This document shows, piece after piece, positions 50,761 through 58,595 of a stretch of 64,000 nucleotides of DNA. Both the position numbers and the translations under genes were made by a program. Within the stretch, counting starts at the first letter, position 1, and every line of letters starts with the position of its first letter. A model generated the notes under the pieces. It worked only from the letters and a program-made list of their open reading frames with translations. It ran no database searches and was not told where the DNA came from. The DNA comes from Streptomyces xinghaiensis S187 (lineage in GTDB: Bacteria; Actinomycetota; Actinomycetes; Streptomycetales; Streptomycetaceae): assembly GCF_000220705.2 (NCBI RefSeq), contig NZ_CP023202.1, forward strand, positions 7,073,892 to 7,137,891, in the 5' to 3' direction.

Positions 50761-51135
50761 TCAGGACCTGTTGTCAGAGGCGCCACGAACCTCGCAGCAG
50801 GCTGCGGGGATGCCCGTCACCTCGTGACGCGTGACGTCCGGGGCGATGACCCCGCCGCGCTCGCGCAGCTTCGTGGTGGACTTCTCGGTCAGGAGGACGG
50901 TGGCGTAGGTGCGCGTGCGTGCGCGCTCGGTTTCCGTGACCTGGCCTTCCAGTCCTTCATAGCGCTTGGGCTTGATTTCCGTGATCCGGACGTGGGCGCC
51001 TGTGGTGACGGCGGCGGCTCGCAGGGTCCTCAGGGTGCTGAGCCGCTGCTTGCCCGCGCTGAAGATCTTGTGCACTTCCTCCTGGCTGGCCTGGTTGAGG
51101 ATGAAGTTGAGCGCGTCGTCGAGCTTGCCGGGCAT
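50761..51135 (-). CDS. Small protein with KOW/SH3-like core
   Basis: The 124-residue protein starts with a helical domain (KLDDALNFILNQASQEEVHK, KIFSAGKQRLSTLRTLRAAA), then a beta-rich SH3/KOW-like part (HVRITEIKPKRYEGLEGQVT, TYATVLLTEKSTTKLRER). KOW-like modules bind RNA or nucleic acids. ATG 51135 has AGGAGG. It is the first gene behind promoter copy C, with DUF3263 downstream. Confidence 0.68.
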   Translation of the reverse strand: MPGKLDDALNFILNQASQEEVHKIFSAGKQRLSTLRTLRAAAVTTGAHVRITEIKPKRYEGLEGQVTETERARTRTYATVLLTEKSTTKLRERGGVIAPDVTRHEVTGIPAACCEVRGASDNRS

Positions 51136-51196
51136 GGTGAATCCTCCTGGAGTGGTCAGGGAGGGGGTGCCGCGGATGGCTGCGGCCGATAAGTCA

Positions 51197-51239
51197 ATAA
51201 TAGTGGAACATGGCGGAGAGGCAATCCCCTCTTGACCTG
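51197..51239 (-). promoter_or_regulatory. Shared-motif promoter, copy C
   Basis: On the minus strand: CAGGT, GGGG, TTGCCT, 16 nt ending TTCCAC, TATTAT. It precedes the KOW-like and DUF3263 genes. Confidence 0.78.
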
Positions 51240-51369
51240 CGGAAACGAACGCAATGGGAGGGAGAGGCGGAGCTGCCCGCGTGGAGGTCGGTTCCACGCG
51301 GGCAGCCGAGCGGCGCAGATGCCGGCCCAGGGCTCAGGATGGGAGGGTCGGGGAGCCTGCCGGAGGAGA

Positions 51370-52917
51370 TCAGGCCGCCGCCTTCCTCCCTTCTTCCCCG
51401 GCCCCGCCAGCGGCCACCGGCGGTTCGGGGTCCGGCGGCCGGTGCGGTGCCACGGCCTGCTGCTCGACCTCGGAGAGGGTGTATCCCTGCTCCTCCAGCC
51501 ACAGCAGCCACCGGGCCTGTGAAGGGTTCAGGCGCACCCACGCCTTGGGCTCGCGCAGGTCCCACTCGTACGCGGCGGCGACCAGGGCGAACAGGGCGTT
51601 GCCCTCCCTGGGCTTGCCCGTCCGCTCGACCGCCTCGGGCAGGGCCTCCTTCTTCGTCCCGAGGAACCGGGCCACATCGCCCTTCTCGTCCTTCCAGGAC
51701 CAGGCCCGGTAGAAGTACGGCCCGGTCATCACGACGTGCAAGGCCATACGCCTCGTGGCGTCCGGCACTGCCTTGCCCCGGGCCATGGCCGTGATGAAGT
51801 CCTTGCGGACCTCCCGCGCCGCGCGCCACATCTTGTTGCCCTCGCGGACCCGCGCGGCCTCCGCCTTCTCCCGCTCGCTCTTGGGGTTCTTCGGCGCCCG
51901 CGCCTCCGGCCGGACCTTGTGCCCGTGCTGCTCCGGGTCCGTGCAGTGCCACACCGCCCGGTGCTCGTCGTCCAGCCGGGCACTGTGGCCGGGGCATCCG
52001 CTGTGGTTGGCCTCAGTCAGCGGGTGCCCGAGCCGGGTGGTCAGCTCCGACAGCGGCCGGGACGTGTCCTTCGGGCCCCAGTCGTAGGTGGGCTTCGGCG
52101 GGAGCAGCGGGATTTTCGCGTCGGCCAGGGCCTGCTCAGCCTTCTGCCGCGCCTGGTGGTCGGCCAGCTCCTGCCGGAGCAGCGCCATCGTCTGATTCCA
52201 GTGGCCCCGGCCGCCCTTGCCCTCGGCCTCGTCCTGCGCCTTGGCCTTCTCCAGCCGGTCCTGAGCGCGGGGTACGTCCTCGACCTCGTGGAGGTCGGCC
52301 ATCTGTTCCAGGTCCATCCCCTGGGCCGTGGCCCGGCGCAGCGCGTGGTCATCGAGCTGGGACGCCTGGCGCGCGCGGGTCAGCGCGCCGCGAGGTAGGT
52401 TCAGCGCCCGGGTGGCCTTGGCCTGCTCCCCGGGATCCAGCTCCAGGAGCAGCACCTCGTAGTTGCGCGCGGTGTCGCGGGCGGTCATGCCCTGGCGGTG
52501 GGAGTTCTCGATCTGCGAGAGCAGCCGCGTCAGACCGTTCCTGCCGACCAGGTCCTCGCGGATGATCGCGGGGATGGTCCGCTGAGGGCGGCCGTCCTTC
52601 TCGGCGCTGGCGTTGGCGGCCCGCTGGGCCTGGGAGCGCCGCCAGCCCTTGAAGACGCCGTACCGGCCACCGGGCTTGGGGCGGACGTGCACGGCATCCT
52701 GGACCCCGAGTTCCCTGACCGAGGCCAGAAGTTCCGGGTCGGGCTCGGTGTCCGTCTCACGGGCGTTGCTCTCGTCCCGGTCGAGCAGGGCAGGGTCGAG
52801 CTGGACGATCTGCGGCTCCGGTTCGGCTGCGGGGGCCGCAGTCACGGCGGGCGGCTCCGGGGCGGCCTGGGGTCCGGCTTTCTTGGCTGCTGGGCGGGTC
52901 TGCGCCTTCGCGGACAC
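51370..52917 (-). CDS. ParB/RepB-like N-terminal nuclease/partition domain protein
   Basis: The 515-residue protein begins with an alanine/proline-rich ~40 residues. A ParB-like domain follows: IVQLDPALLDRDESNARETD, LLASVRELGVQDAVHVRPKP, GRYGVFKGWRRSQAQRAANA, and RLLSQIENSHRQGMTARDTA (~60-165). Then comes an HTH-like ALTRARQASQLDDHALRRAT. The long C-terminal half is charged and has a conserved-looking helical region (WRAAREVRKDFITAMARGKA). ParB-family proteins act in partition or as regulators/nucleases. No parA gene adjoins and no parS was seen. GTG 52917 has AGGAGG. Confidence 0.82.
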   Translation of the reverse strand: MSAKAQTRPAAKKAGPQAAPEPPAVTAAPAAEPEPQIVQLDPALLDRDESNARETDTEPDPELLASVRELGVQDAVHVRPKPGGRYGVFKGWRRSQAQRAANASAEKDGRPQRTIPAIIREDLVGRNGLTRLLSQIENSHRQGMTARDTARNYEVLLLELDPGEQAKATRALNLPRGALTRARQASQLDDHALRRATAQGMDLEQMADLHEVEDVPRAQDRLEKAKAQDEAEGKGGRGHWNQTMALLRQELADHQARQKAEQALADAKIPLLPPKPTYDWGPKDTSRPLSELTTRLGHPLTEANHSGCPGHSARLDDEHRAVWHCTDPEQHGHKVRPEARAPKNPKSEREKAEAARVREGNKMWRAAREVRKDFITAMARGKAVPDATRRMALHVVMTGPYFYRAWSWKDEKGDVARFLGTKKEALPEAVERTGKPREGNALFALVAAAYEWDLREPKAWVRLNPSQARWLLWLEEQGYTLSEVEQQAVAPHRPPDPEPPVAAGGAGEEGRKAAA

Positions 52918-52971
52918 GTATGCCTCCTGGCTGGCTGTTCGGCGTTGCCGGGCGTCACCCCGACAACGTTG

Positions 52972-53014
52972 ATAATAGTGGAATTATGGGGGAGGGGAAG
53001 CCCCCGCCGACCTG
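52972..53014 (-). promoter_or_regulatory. Shared-motif promoter, copy D
   Basis: On the minus strand: CAGGT, GGGGG, TTCCCC, 16 nt ending TTCCAC, TATTAT. It precedes the ParB-like gene by about 50 bp. Confidence 0.78.
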
Positions 53015-53038
53015 CGGAAATCCCCTCCCCGAGAGCCG

Positions 53039-53584
53039 TTAGTGCCAGCCGGGTAGTTCGGCCAGGAAACCGAACAAGGCTTCCGCCTCCACTGGACTGA
53101 CCCTCTTCAAGGTCAGGTCCACGTAATCCCCCTTGCTGGAAACCTCGGCCAGAGCGCAGGCCACTGTGCCTCCGTCCCAGCCGCGGCGGCGTTTCAGATC
53201 CTCGTGGCCACTGTGTCCGGTGCCCGGGAAGACGGCAGCCAGACGGCGGGCGATAGCCTCTCGCTGCTCCGCCTGACGCGCCACGCAATTCCGCGCCTCC
53301 TGCTGCTCCTCGAACTTCGGCAGCAACTCGTGGTGGATGAAGTCGGCGATGGCGGCCGCGTCGCTCTGGAGCGGCATGTGCATCCAGGGACCGACTTCGC
53401 TGCCCTTGGTCATACGCAGCTCAAGGGTCCAGTCAGCCGCAACGGACAGCGTGATGGCACGCCCGTGATCGTCACGGATCAGAACGTGGTCACCTCCGCC
53501 CTCCGCGTGGTATCCAGGGCCCATCAACTGGGCGACGGTGGAAGCCGGCAGATCGCTGGCGGTCTCGATCAGCCTTTCGTGCAT
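53039..53584 (-). CDS. Hypothetical protein
   Basis: The 181-residue protein has a mixed N-terminal half (YHAEGGGDHVLIRDDHGRAI, TLSVAADWTLELRMTKGSEV) and a helical middle (HHELLPKFEEQQEARNCVAR), ending in LTLKRVSPVEAEALFGFLAE. No family is recognised. It is the last gene of the small-protein operon that starts at promoter copy E. ATG 53584 has AGGAGA. Confidence 0.62.
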   Translation of the reverse strand: MHERLIETASDLPASTVAQLMGPGYHAEGGGDHVLIRDDHGRAITLSVAADWTLELRMTKGSEVGPWMHMPLQSDAAAIADFIHHELLPKFEEQQEARNCVARQAEQREAIARRLAAVFPGTGHSGHEDLKRRRGWDGGTVACALAEVSSKGDYVDLTLKRVSPVEAEALFGFLAELPGWH

Positions 53585-53656
53585 TGGAGTTCTCCTGTCT
53601 TGGACTGGCGGCGGACGGGTTGCTCGGGGTCTCCGGGGCGGGGCCGGTCGTTTGTG

Positions 53657-54043
53657 TCAGGGCAGTCGACGGGCGTCGAGAGCGCGGATCTCCGGGGTCT
53701 TTTCGGGGAAGGAGCACCACACGCCTCCCATGGCCCCGGGCTGGGTGAAGTAGCGCACGATGCGGGCGCGGTCCGAACCTCCCGGCTCACTGTGGGACGC
53801 CGGGTACCAGTAGCCGGCCACGTTGAAAAGGACCGCGTCGGCAGGCCACCACCGCTCGGCGGAGGCGGTGAAACTGCCCGGTCGCACGGCAGCCAACTCC
53901 CGGCCGGTGCCCGGGTCGGCCAGTACGTACCGCCCTTCGTGCGCGAGGTCGGGCAGCAGCAGGTACCCCGGCCCCCAGTGGTCGGTGAGACTGCCGTGAT
54001 AGGTCACCACGGATCCGATGACAGGCTCATCGGCGGCGGACAT
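53657..54043 (-). CDS. Hypothetical protein
   Basis: The 128-residue protein is beta-rich: PVIGSVVTYHGSLTDHWGPG, YLLLPDLAHEGRYVLADPGT, then WWPADAVLFNVAGYWYPASH. Its length and tyrosine/tryptophan content suggest a small SH3-like or cupin-like fold, but nothing is recognised. ATG 54043 has GGAAGGAG. It lies within the copy-E operon. Confidence 0.65.
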   Translation of the reverse strand: MSAADEPVIGSVVTYHGSLTDHWGPGYLLLPDLAHEGRYVLADPGTGRELAAVRPGSFTASAERWWPADAVLFNVAGYWYPASHSEPGGSDRARIVRYFTQPGAMGGVWCSFPEKTPEIRALDARRLP

Positions 54044-54070
54044 GACCGCTCCTTCCTCCCTCGGGTCCGG

Positions 54071-54511
54071 TCACCGCCCCTTGCGGGTACGGGAGAGATC
54101 GACCGCCAACGCGGCCACGGCGGTGATCAGGGAAGCGGTGTCCCCGCCGAACGGAGCGGGGGACTGGTCGCTGGAGTCGTAAACGGACTGCGGTGCGGAC
54201 CTGGTGCGGCGCGCCGTTAACCACGCCTGCCAACTGGCGTGTTCGTGCGTCGGGTGGCACAGCTGTGCGGTACGGCCGTCCCGTGAGGTCCCGCTGATGT
54301 GGAGCCTCATGCCGCGGGGCAGGCGGAGCTGGATGTACTCCTCGCCGGGGGGATTGACGACCCGGTAGCGCCATCCCCGCAGTGCGAGCGCCATGCCGAG
54401 CGCGTATCCGGCCGTGTCTGGAGGCGGGATGCGCGGGACCGGGGCCGCAGCTTCCTCAGGGGCGATGTGCTGGGCGCCGCCCGGCGGGCGGCGGGGGCCG
54501 GTGTTGTCCAT
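54071..54511 (-). CDS. Hypothetical protein
   Basis: The 146-residue product has a proline-rich start, then GYALGMALALRGWRYRVVNP, YIQLRLPRGMRLHISGTSRD and a C-terminal helix near AALAVDLSRTRKG. No family is recognised. It is a copy-E operon member. Confidence 0.6.
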   Translation of the reverse strand: MDNTGPRRPPGGAQHIAPEEAAAPVPRIPPPDTAGYALGMALALRGWRYRVVNPPGEEYIQLRLPRGMRLHISGTSRDGRTAQLCHPTHEHASWQAWLTARRTRSAPQSVYDSSDQSPAPFGGDTASLITAVAALAVDLSRTRKGR

Positions 54512-54541
54512 GGCAGTTCCCTCGGCGGTTCGAAGAGGCGG

Positions 54542-54751
54542 TCATCGGGGGGCGCGGCGTGGGTGCCGGGATGTGCAACGGCGGCAGCAGTAGACGAGGC
54601 GGTCGGGGCCGCGTAGACGGGGGATGGTGTCCACCGGGACCTTCCCGGGGCAGCCGCAGTACAGGCACCGGCGGTCAACGAGAGGCGGGCATCCGGCAGC
54701 GGAATCGGGCAGGTCGTTGTACGCATGGCTGCGGGGACGGCGGTGTCTCAT
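54542..54751 (-). CDS. Small zinc-ribbon-like protein
   Basis: The 69-residue protein has RRCLYCGCPGK and, about 17 residues later, YCCRRC, together a likely zinc-binding knuckle pair. Basic ends (RHRRPRSHAYN, HPRRAPR) would suit nucleic-acid binding. ATG 54751 has GGAGAGG upstream. It is a member of the copy-E operon. Confidence 0.65.
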   Translation of the reverse strand: MRHRRPRSHAYNDLPDSAAGCPPLVDRRCLYCGCPGKVPVDTIPRLRGPDRLVYCCRRCTSRHPRRAPR

Positions 54752-54803
54752 GACCTCTCCTCGGGAGGGGGTGCGCCGGACCGGGAGCCCGGCGCACCCG
54801 GGC

Positions 54804-55133
54804 CTACCGGCCACGGATGACGTGCGGGTCCGTGCGGAGGACTGCCAGAGCGGCGCGGACGGCGGCCCGGGTCCTGCCGGACGGCTGCTTCCGGCCGAGT
54901 CCAGTGGCGGCCTGGTTGATGACGGCGTCGGCGACGTCCTCGCGGTGGCCGTCCCGGAAGAGGCGGAGCGCTACGGCGGTTGCCAGCCGGGACCGGTTGA
55001 AGCTCTCCGCCTCCTCGCCGGTGGCTTCGGGCAGGAAATGGCGGGCCACCGGGGGTAGTTCGGGCGGTGCGGGCAGCCAGTGAATGTAGATCACACGTGC
55101 GGGGCGCGGGCGGCGCCGGAGAATGCGCAGCAT
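54804..55133 (-). CDS. Small hypothetical protein, first gene of the copy-E operon
   Basis: The 109-residue protein begins with a basic patch (LRILRRRPRPARVIYIHWLP) and continues with helices (SFNRSRLATAVALRLFRDG, VADAVINQAATGLG, RAAVRAALAVLRTDP). ATG 55133 follows AAGGAGGTTCCC. The shared-motif -10 ends only about 20 bp upstream, so the mRNA leader is very short. No family is recognised. Confidence 0.65.
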   Translation of the reverse strand: MLRILRRRPRPARVIYIHWLPAPPELPPVARHFLPEATGEEAESFNRSRLATAVALRLFRDGHREDVADAVINQAATGLGRKQPSGRTRAAVRAALAVLRTDPHVIRGR

Positions 55134-55153
55134 GGGAACCTCCTTCGACATCC

Positions 55154-55195
55154 ATAATAGTGGAAGATGTTTGGCTGTGAACCCCCTCCCACCAG
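55154..55195 (-). promoter_or_regulatory. Shared-motif promoter, copy E
   Basis: On the minus strand: TGGTGGGAGGGGG, TTCACA, 16 nt ending TTCCAC, TATTAT. The upstream CAGGT block is imperfect here (TGGT). Confidence 0.74.
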
Positions 55196-55204
55196 CAGAT
55201 TTGC

Positions 55205-55498
55205 TCAGAACTCCATGAACAGCTCTTCGAGATCACCGGGCCACGGGCACTCATTCTCACACCACTCGAAGAACCTGCCACAGCTGCACTTGTCGGCTCG
55301 CGCCGTGATCTCAACACGCGTAAACGCGTGGCGGTCCAACGACCGGCCCCCGCTGAAGTAGACCCAGGTCCAGTGAAGGTTGTAACTGCTCCTGGCTGTG
55401 CGAACAGGACCGTAGACGGTACCGAGCGTGTCACCCGGGAAACGAAACCGGTCTCCAAGCATCAGCTCGTGGGTATAGGCGCTATCCGTCTCCGGCAC
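55205..55498 (-). CDS. Small hypothetical protein with a Cys cluster
   Basis: The 97-residue protein reads LMLGDRFRFPGDTLGTVYGP, YNLHWTWVYFSGGRSLDRHA, then KCSCGRFFEWCENECPW, a CxCx6CxxxC pattern that could hold a metal. GTG 55498 is preferred since GGGAGGGGG precedes it. The end lies next to promoter copy E, on the same strand. No family is recognised. Confidence 0.6.
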   Translation of the reverse strand: MPETDSAYTHELMLGDRFRFPGDTLGTVYGPVRTARSSYNLHWTWVYFSGGRSLDRHAFTRVEITARADKCSCGRFFEWCENECPWPGDLEELFMEF

Positions 55499-55616
55499 TT
55501 CCCCCTCCCATCTCTCGTCAGCATCAGGAAAAGCCCAACGCGGGAGCCAGCGTGAGCCGTTCGCGCACCCAGACCCCAGGCCATCCACAGGAAACCGCCG
55601 GTGATCGGCACCGACT

Positions 55617-56012
55617 TCACGGGCGGCGGTCCCCCCGGCGCTCGGGCCCGAGGGCGGCATGCGGGGCGGCGGGGTTGCTGCACCCCTGTTCGGCGCACCA
55701 GTGCATGCCGGCAAAACTGACGCCGCCCCAGGCAGTCAGCGCCGCGGCCGCCAAACCGCGGGCCAGCGCGTTGAATGCCGCTGCGCAGTGCTTGCCACCG
55801 AACAGCAGATCGTCGCCGTGCGAACCCACGACCGGAGCGGCTGTGTGCGCCACGGAGGCGAGTATCTCCGGGTCCAGGTCGCGCAGCTCCTCGATGTGCA
55901 GCGGCACCGCAGCTGACAGAGCGACGGCCAGGTCGTCGGGAATGGCGGACTCCGAGGGCAGACGGCCCTGTGGTTCTGAATCCTCGGGAAAACGAGCACG
56001 GTGGGCGTGCAT
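55617..56012 (-). CDS. Hypothetical protein
   Basis: The 131-residue protein has PDDLAVALSAAVPLHIEELR, then PEILASVAHTAAPVVGSHGD, NALARGLAAAALTAWGGVSF and WCAEQGCSNPAAPHAA at the end. ATG 56012 has AGGAG. It resembles other small accessory proteins of this block, and no family is recognised. Confidence 0.58.
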   Translation of the reverse strand: MHAHRARFPEDSEPQGRLPSESAIPDDLAVALSAAVPLHIEELRDLDPEILASVAHTAAPVVGSHGDDLLFGGKHCAAAFNALARGLAAAALTAWGGVSFAGMHWCAEQGCSNPAAPHAALGPERRGDRRP

Positions 56013-56147
56013 AGCGACTCCTAGGCTGGCTTGGCGCCGGCGGCCGCCGCTGAACAGCAGCGGGCCCCGGACACGGTGGGCGCGGGCCGGGCGGCGCACC
56101 TGAAGCCGTCCCGCCGCCCAGCGGTACCGGAGAGGCGGGACGGGGCC

Positions 56148-56624
56148 TCAGGTCAGCGGCGGCGGCCCGAGTGGGACACCGGCGGCGTAAGTGACGCCGT
56201 ACTCGGGCGGCACCAGTTCGCCGCCCAGACCGGTGCAGGCGGCCTTGAAGACCTCTGCTTCGGAGATCGGGACGAGCCAGTTCTGCCGCAGCAGCCAGCC
56301 CCGGACCGTCGTACCTGTGTTTGTGATCGTCCGCATGAGCACACAGGCGGTGGTCACCGGCGTGGCGCCGAACGCGGCGCAGAGCACCGCGTGAACGTCC
56401 CGGAGCCCTTCCGAACACCACTCCAGGGCGGTCAGTCCGGTTTCGTCATCGCGGCTGATGGAGAACGGGCAGACGGAGCGGAGCGCAGTGTCCCCGACCT
56501 CGTGCGCTACGGCACAGATCAGATGAGAACCCGGACCTGCGGCACGGATCAGCTTGGTGAGGGCTTCCAGCGCTCGCCGTTCTGCGGCCCTCAGGGTGGC
56601 GTCATCGGGGTGGTATTCCGGCAT
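56148..56624 (-). CDS. Hypothetical protein, paralogue 1 of a tandem pair
   Basis: The 158-residue protein has SRDDETGLTALEWCSEGLRD, HAVLCAAFGATPVTTACVLM, and NWLVPISEAEVFKAACTGLG, ending PPEYGVTYAAGVPLGPPPL. The next gene upstream ends in nearly the same C-terminus. ATG 56624 has GAGGAGGA. No family is recognised; the pair is an expansion within the element. Confidence 0.62.
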   Translation of the reverse strand: MPEYHPDDATLRAAERRALEALTKLIRAAGPGSHLICAVAHEVGDTALRSVCPFSISRDDETGLTALEWCSEGLRDVHAVLCAAFGATPVTTACVLMRTITNTGTTVRGWLLRQNWLVPISEAEVFKAACTGLGGELVPPEYGVTYAAGVPLGPPPLT

Positions 56625-56849
56625 GGCTTCCTCCTCTGTGGCGCGGCGGGGGGCGTCGTCAGGCAGTGCAGCGGCAATGGCCCTGTCCGGTCGGGCCGGC
56701 CGTCCGGACGGGGCTGGGCACAGCTGGGATCGGCGGGGCAGCACGACGGCCGCAGCGCGGCGGCCGTGCTGCCCGGGTGTACCGCGTGGCCCTAGGCAGG
56801 GACGGCCCTCGGCCGCCGCCCCGGGGCGCCGGGGCGGCGGCCGGTTACC

Positions 56850-57305
56850 TCAGACCAGCGGCGGCGGCCCGAGGGGCGTGCCAGCGGCGTAGGTGACGCC
56901 GTACTCCGGTGGTTGCACGTCACCATCCGGACCAGTGCAAGCGGCGTCGAAGATCTCTCCTTCGGAGAGCGGCGTAAGCCACTGTCCCTGAAGGCGCCAA
57001 CCCTGGACCCTTGATCCCTCCTCCGTAAGGGTCCGGACGAGCACACCGGCGCCGATCACAGGTGCTACGCCGAATGCGGCGCGGAACACCACAACGACAT
57101 CAACAGCCCTCTCCGGGCAGTAGCGCACCCTGTCCTCGTGGTCCACCGAGACCGTGCAACTGGCGTGGTACGCGCTGCCTTCGCCCTCCACCGCGACAAC
57201 GGAGATCTGATGAGAACCCCGGCCCGCGGTGCGGACCAGCCGGGTGAAGGCTTTGACTGCTCGGTGCCCTGCGGGATCGGCGAAGGCGAAATCGAGTTCC
57301 GGCAT
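56850..57305 (-). CDS. Hypothetical protein, paralogue 2 of a tandem pair
   Basis: The 151-residue protein shares with its downstream neighbour GSH-type segments (AGRGSHQISVVAVEGEG), VVFRAAFGVAPVIGAGVLVR, LTPLSEGEIFDAACTG and the closing PPEYGVTYAAGTPLGPPPL. ATG 57305 is selected from the reading frame by similarity to the paralogue. It is the first of the two by transcription. Confidence 0.62.
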   Translation of the reverse strand: MPELDFAFADPAGHRAVKAFTRLVRTAGRGSHQISVVAVEGEGSAYHASCTVSVDHEDRVRYCPERAVDVVVVFRAAFGVAPVIGAGVLVRTLTEEGSRVQGWRLQGQWLTPLSEGEIFDAACTGPDGDVQPPEYGVTYAAGTPLGPPPLV

Positions 57306-57487
57306 GGCATCCTCCATGGCCTCCCCCGTCGTTGAGGGGAGCGGATAGCTGGCATTGACCGGCGTCGGCCGACTCAGACCGACCGGCTGACGGCGGGCAC
57401 GCCGTGGGCGGCCACGGCGTGCCCCAAAAGAGCGCTGGGCCGGGAATGCCGCACCCCTGGACAGGGATGCGGCACCCGGTCACCGGC

Positions 57488-57598
57488 CTAGGAAGCGTGC
57501 GTGGCGGCAGCCCGGAGCGCGGGCAGTGCCTGGGTCTCCAGATCGTGCGCCGCGTCGGCGTCGGGGATCGTCTGCGCGACGGACGTCACCGCCTGCAT
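57488..57598 (-). pseudogene. Orphan C-terminal fragment
   Basis: A protein-like tail (AVTSVAQTIPDADAAHDLET, LPALRAAATHAS) ends with TAG at 57488 but has no usable beginning; upstream it runs into the truncated ATPase in another frame. It probably belongs to a gene otherwise deleted. Confidence 0.35.
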
Positions 57599-58167
57599 GA
57601 CGCCTCCGGCGGTGGTCTGTCCACCCTTGATGACTCGGCCAGTTCTTCCTTGCGGCCCTTGAGGCCCGTACCGGGGAATCTGAACTCGCCGCCCTCTTCC
57701 TCCGGTCGTCCGGCCTCGCGGTCGAACCACACCTGGCGGCGGCCGGAGGGGTAGGCGTGCAGCCACTCCGCCTCGACCCGTTCGTCCGACAGCTCAAAGC
57801 CGTAGGTGTAACGCACCCGCCTGCCGCGCGGGCCCAGCAGCAGCTCGACCTCGAAGAGACTCGTCTCCTCGCGCGCCTCCGGGTCGAGCGCGAAAGGTTC
57901 ACGCGGGACCCGCTCCGGGTGTTTGCCCCAGTCGGCGAAGGATTCCCGTACCGCGCTGCGCATGAAGCGCAGGGCGCTGAGGGTGTTCGACTTACCCGAG
58001 GCATTCGCCCCGAAAATGCCGACCACGGGCAGCACTGAGACCGGCTTGCCATCCACCCGGGCACCGGTGTCGCGCTCCGTGCCCTCGTTGAACTCCGTGG
58101 CCACCAGCGACAGCTCTTGCTCGGTCCGGATCGAGCGGTGATTGGCCACCCTGAAGCTGAGCAGCAC
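57586..58167 (-). pseudogene. 5' fragment of an AAA15/OLD-like ATPase
   Basis: The fragment starts LLSFRVANHRSIRTEQELSL, followed by Walker A VVGIFGANASGKSNTLSALR near residue 50 and LGPRGRRVRYTYGFELSDER. It ends near 57586, about 190 residues, while family members exceed 350 residues and need a C-terminal signature and Walker B, not found here. These ATPases are often nuclease partners in defence. The truncated 3' end meets unrelated coding sequence. Confidence 0.72.
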
Positions 58168-58343
58168 GGCCGACCTCCTCACAGGGCGGTGATTCCCAAT
58201 GCCCGTCTTGGGATCTCCTCTGCGGGTTACCCGCACAGAACAGCCTATGACGCCCCGTCCTCGCACGCCAGAATACTCATCGGGGCTCGCGGTTCATTCG
58301 GTGCCGACCGGCAGCGCGGCGAGCTCGCGGCCTCGCTTCGGCG

Positions 58344-58580
58344 TTACGGAGCGGTCGCCTCTCCGTGGTCCTCGTCGGGCAGCGGGCGAGTGAGCTGAGC
58401 CGTCAGCTCGGGGTCGGCGAGGATGCGCGCGGTCGCCCGCCACTCAGCGACGACCCGGTGGAGGTTGGCGTGGACATCCGGATATGCCGCGTCGTCCGCA
58501 GCCCGGGTCAGCTCCTGCACGAACTGCCGTACCTCGTCGGCCGACAGATGACGGGTCCACGGAAGGGCCGAGGGCGTCAC
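58344..58580 (-). CDS. Small helical protein, antitoxin-like
   Basis: The 78-residue protein (LSADEVRQFVQELTRAADDA, then ANLHRVVAEWRATARILADP) resembles small actinobacterial antitoxin-like proteins often paired with RelE-type toxins, but no toxin is next to it. GTG 58580 has GAGGGGGAG upstream. The downstream side is the truncated ATPase. Confidence 0.6.
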   Translation of the reverse strand: MTPSALPWTRHLSADEVRQFVQELTRAADDAAYPDVHANLHRVVAEWRATARILADPELTAQLTRPLPDEDHGEATAP

Positions 58581-58595
58581 CGGCAGGACTCCCCC

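Noticed and set aside
51370..53014. parS sites near the ParB-like gene
   Set aside because: No copy of the chromosomal-type parS consensus was seen around the gene, and no parA gene adjoins.
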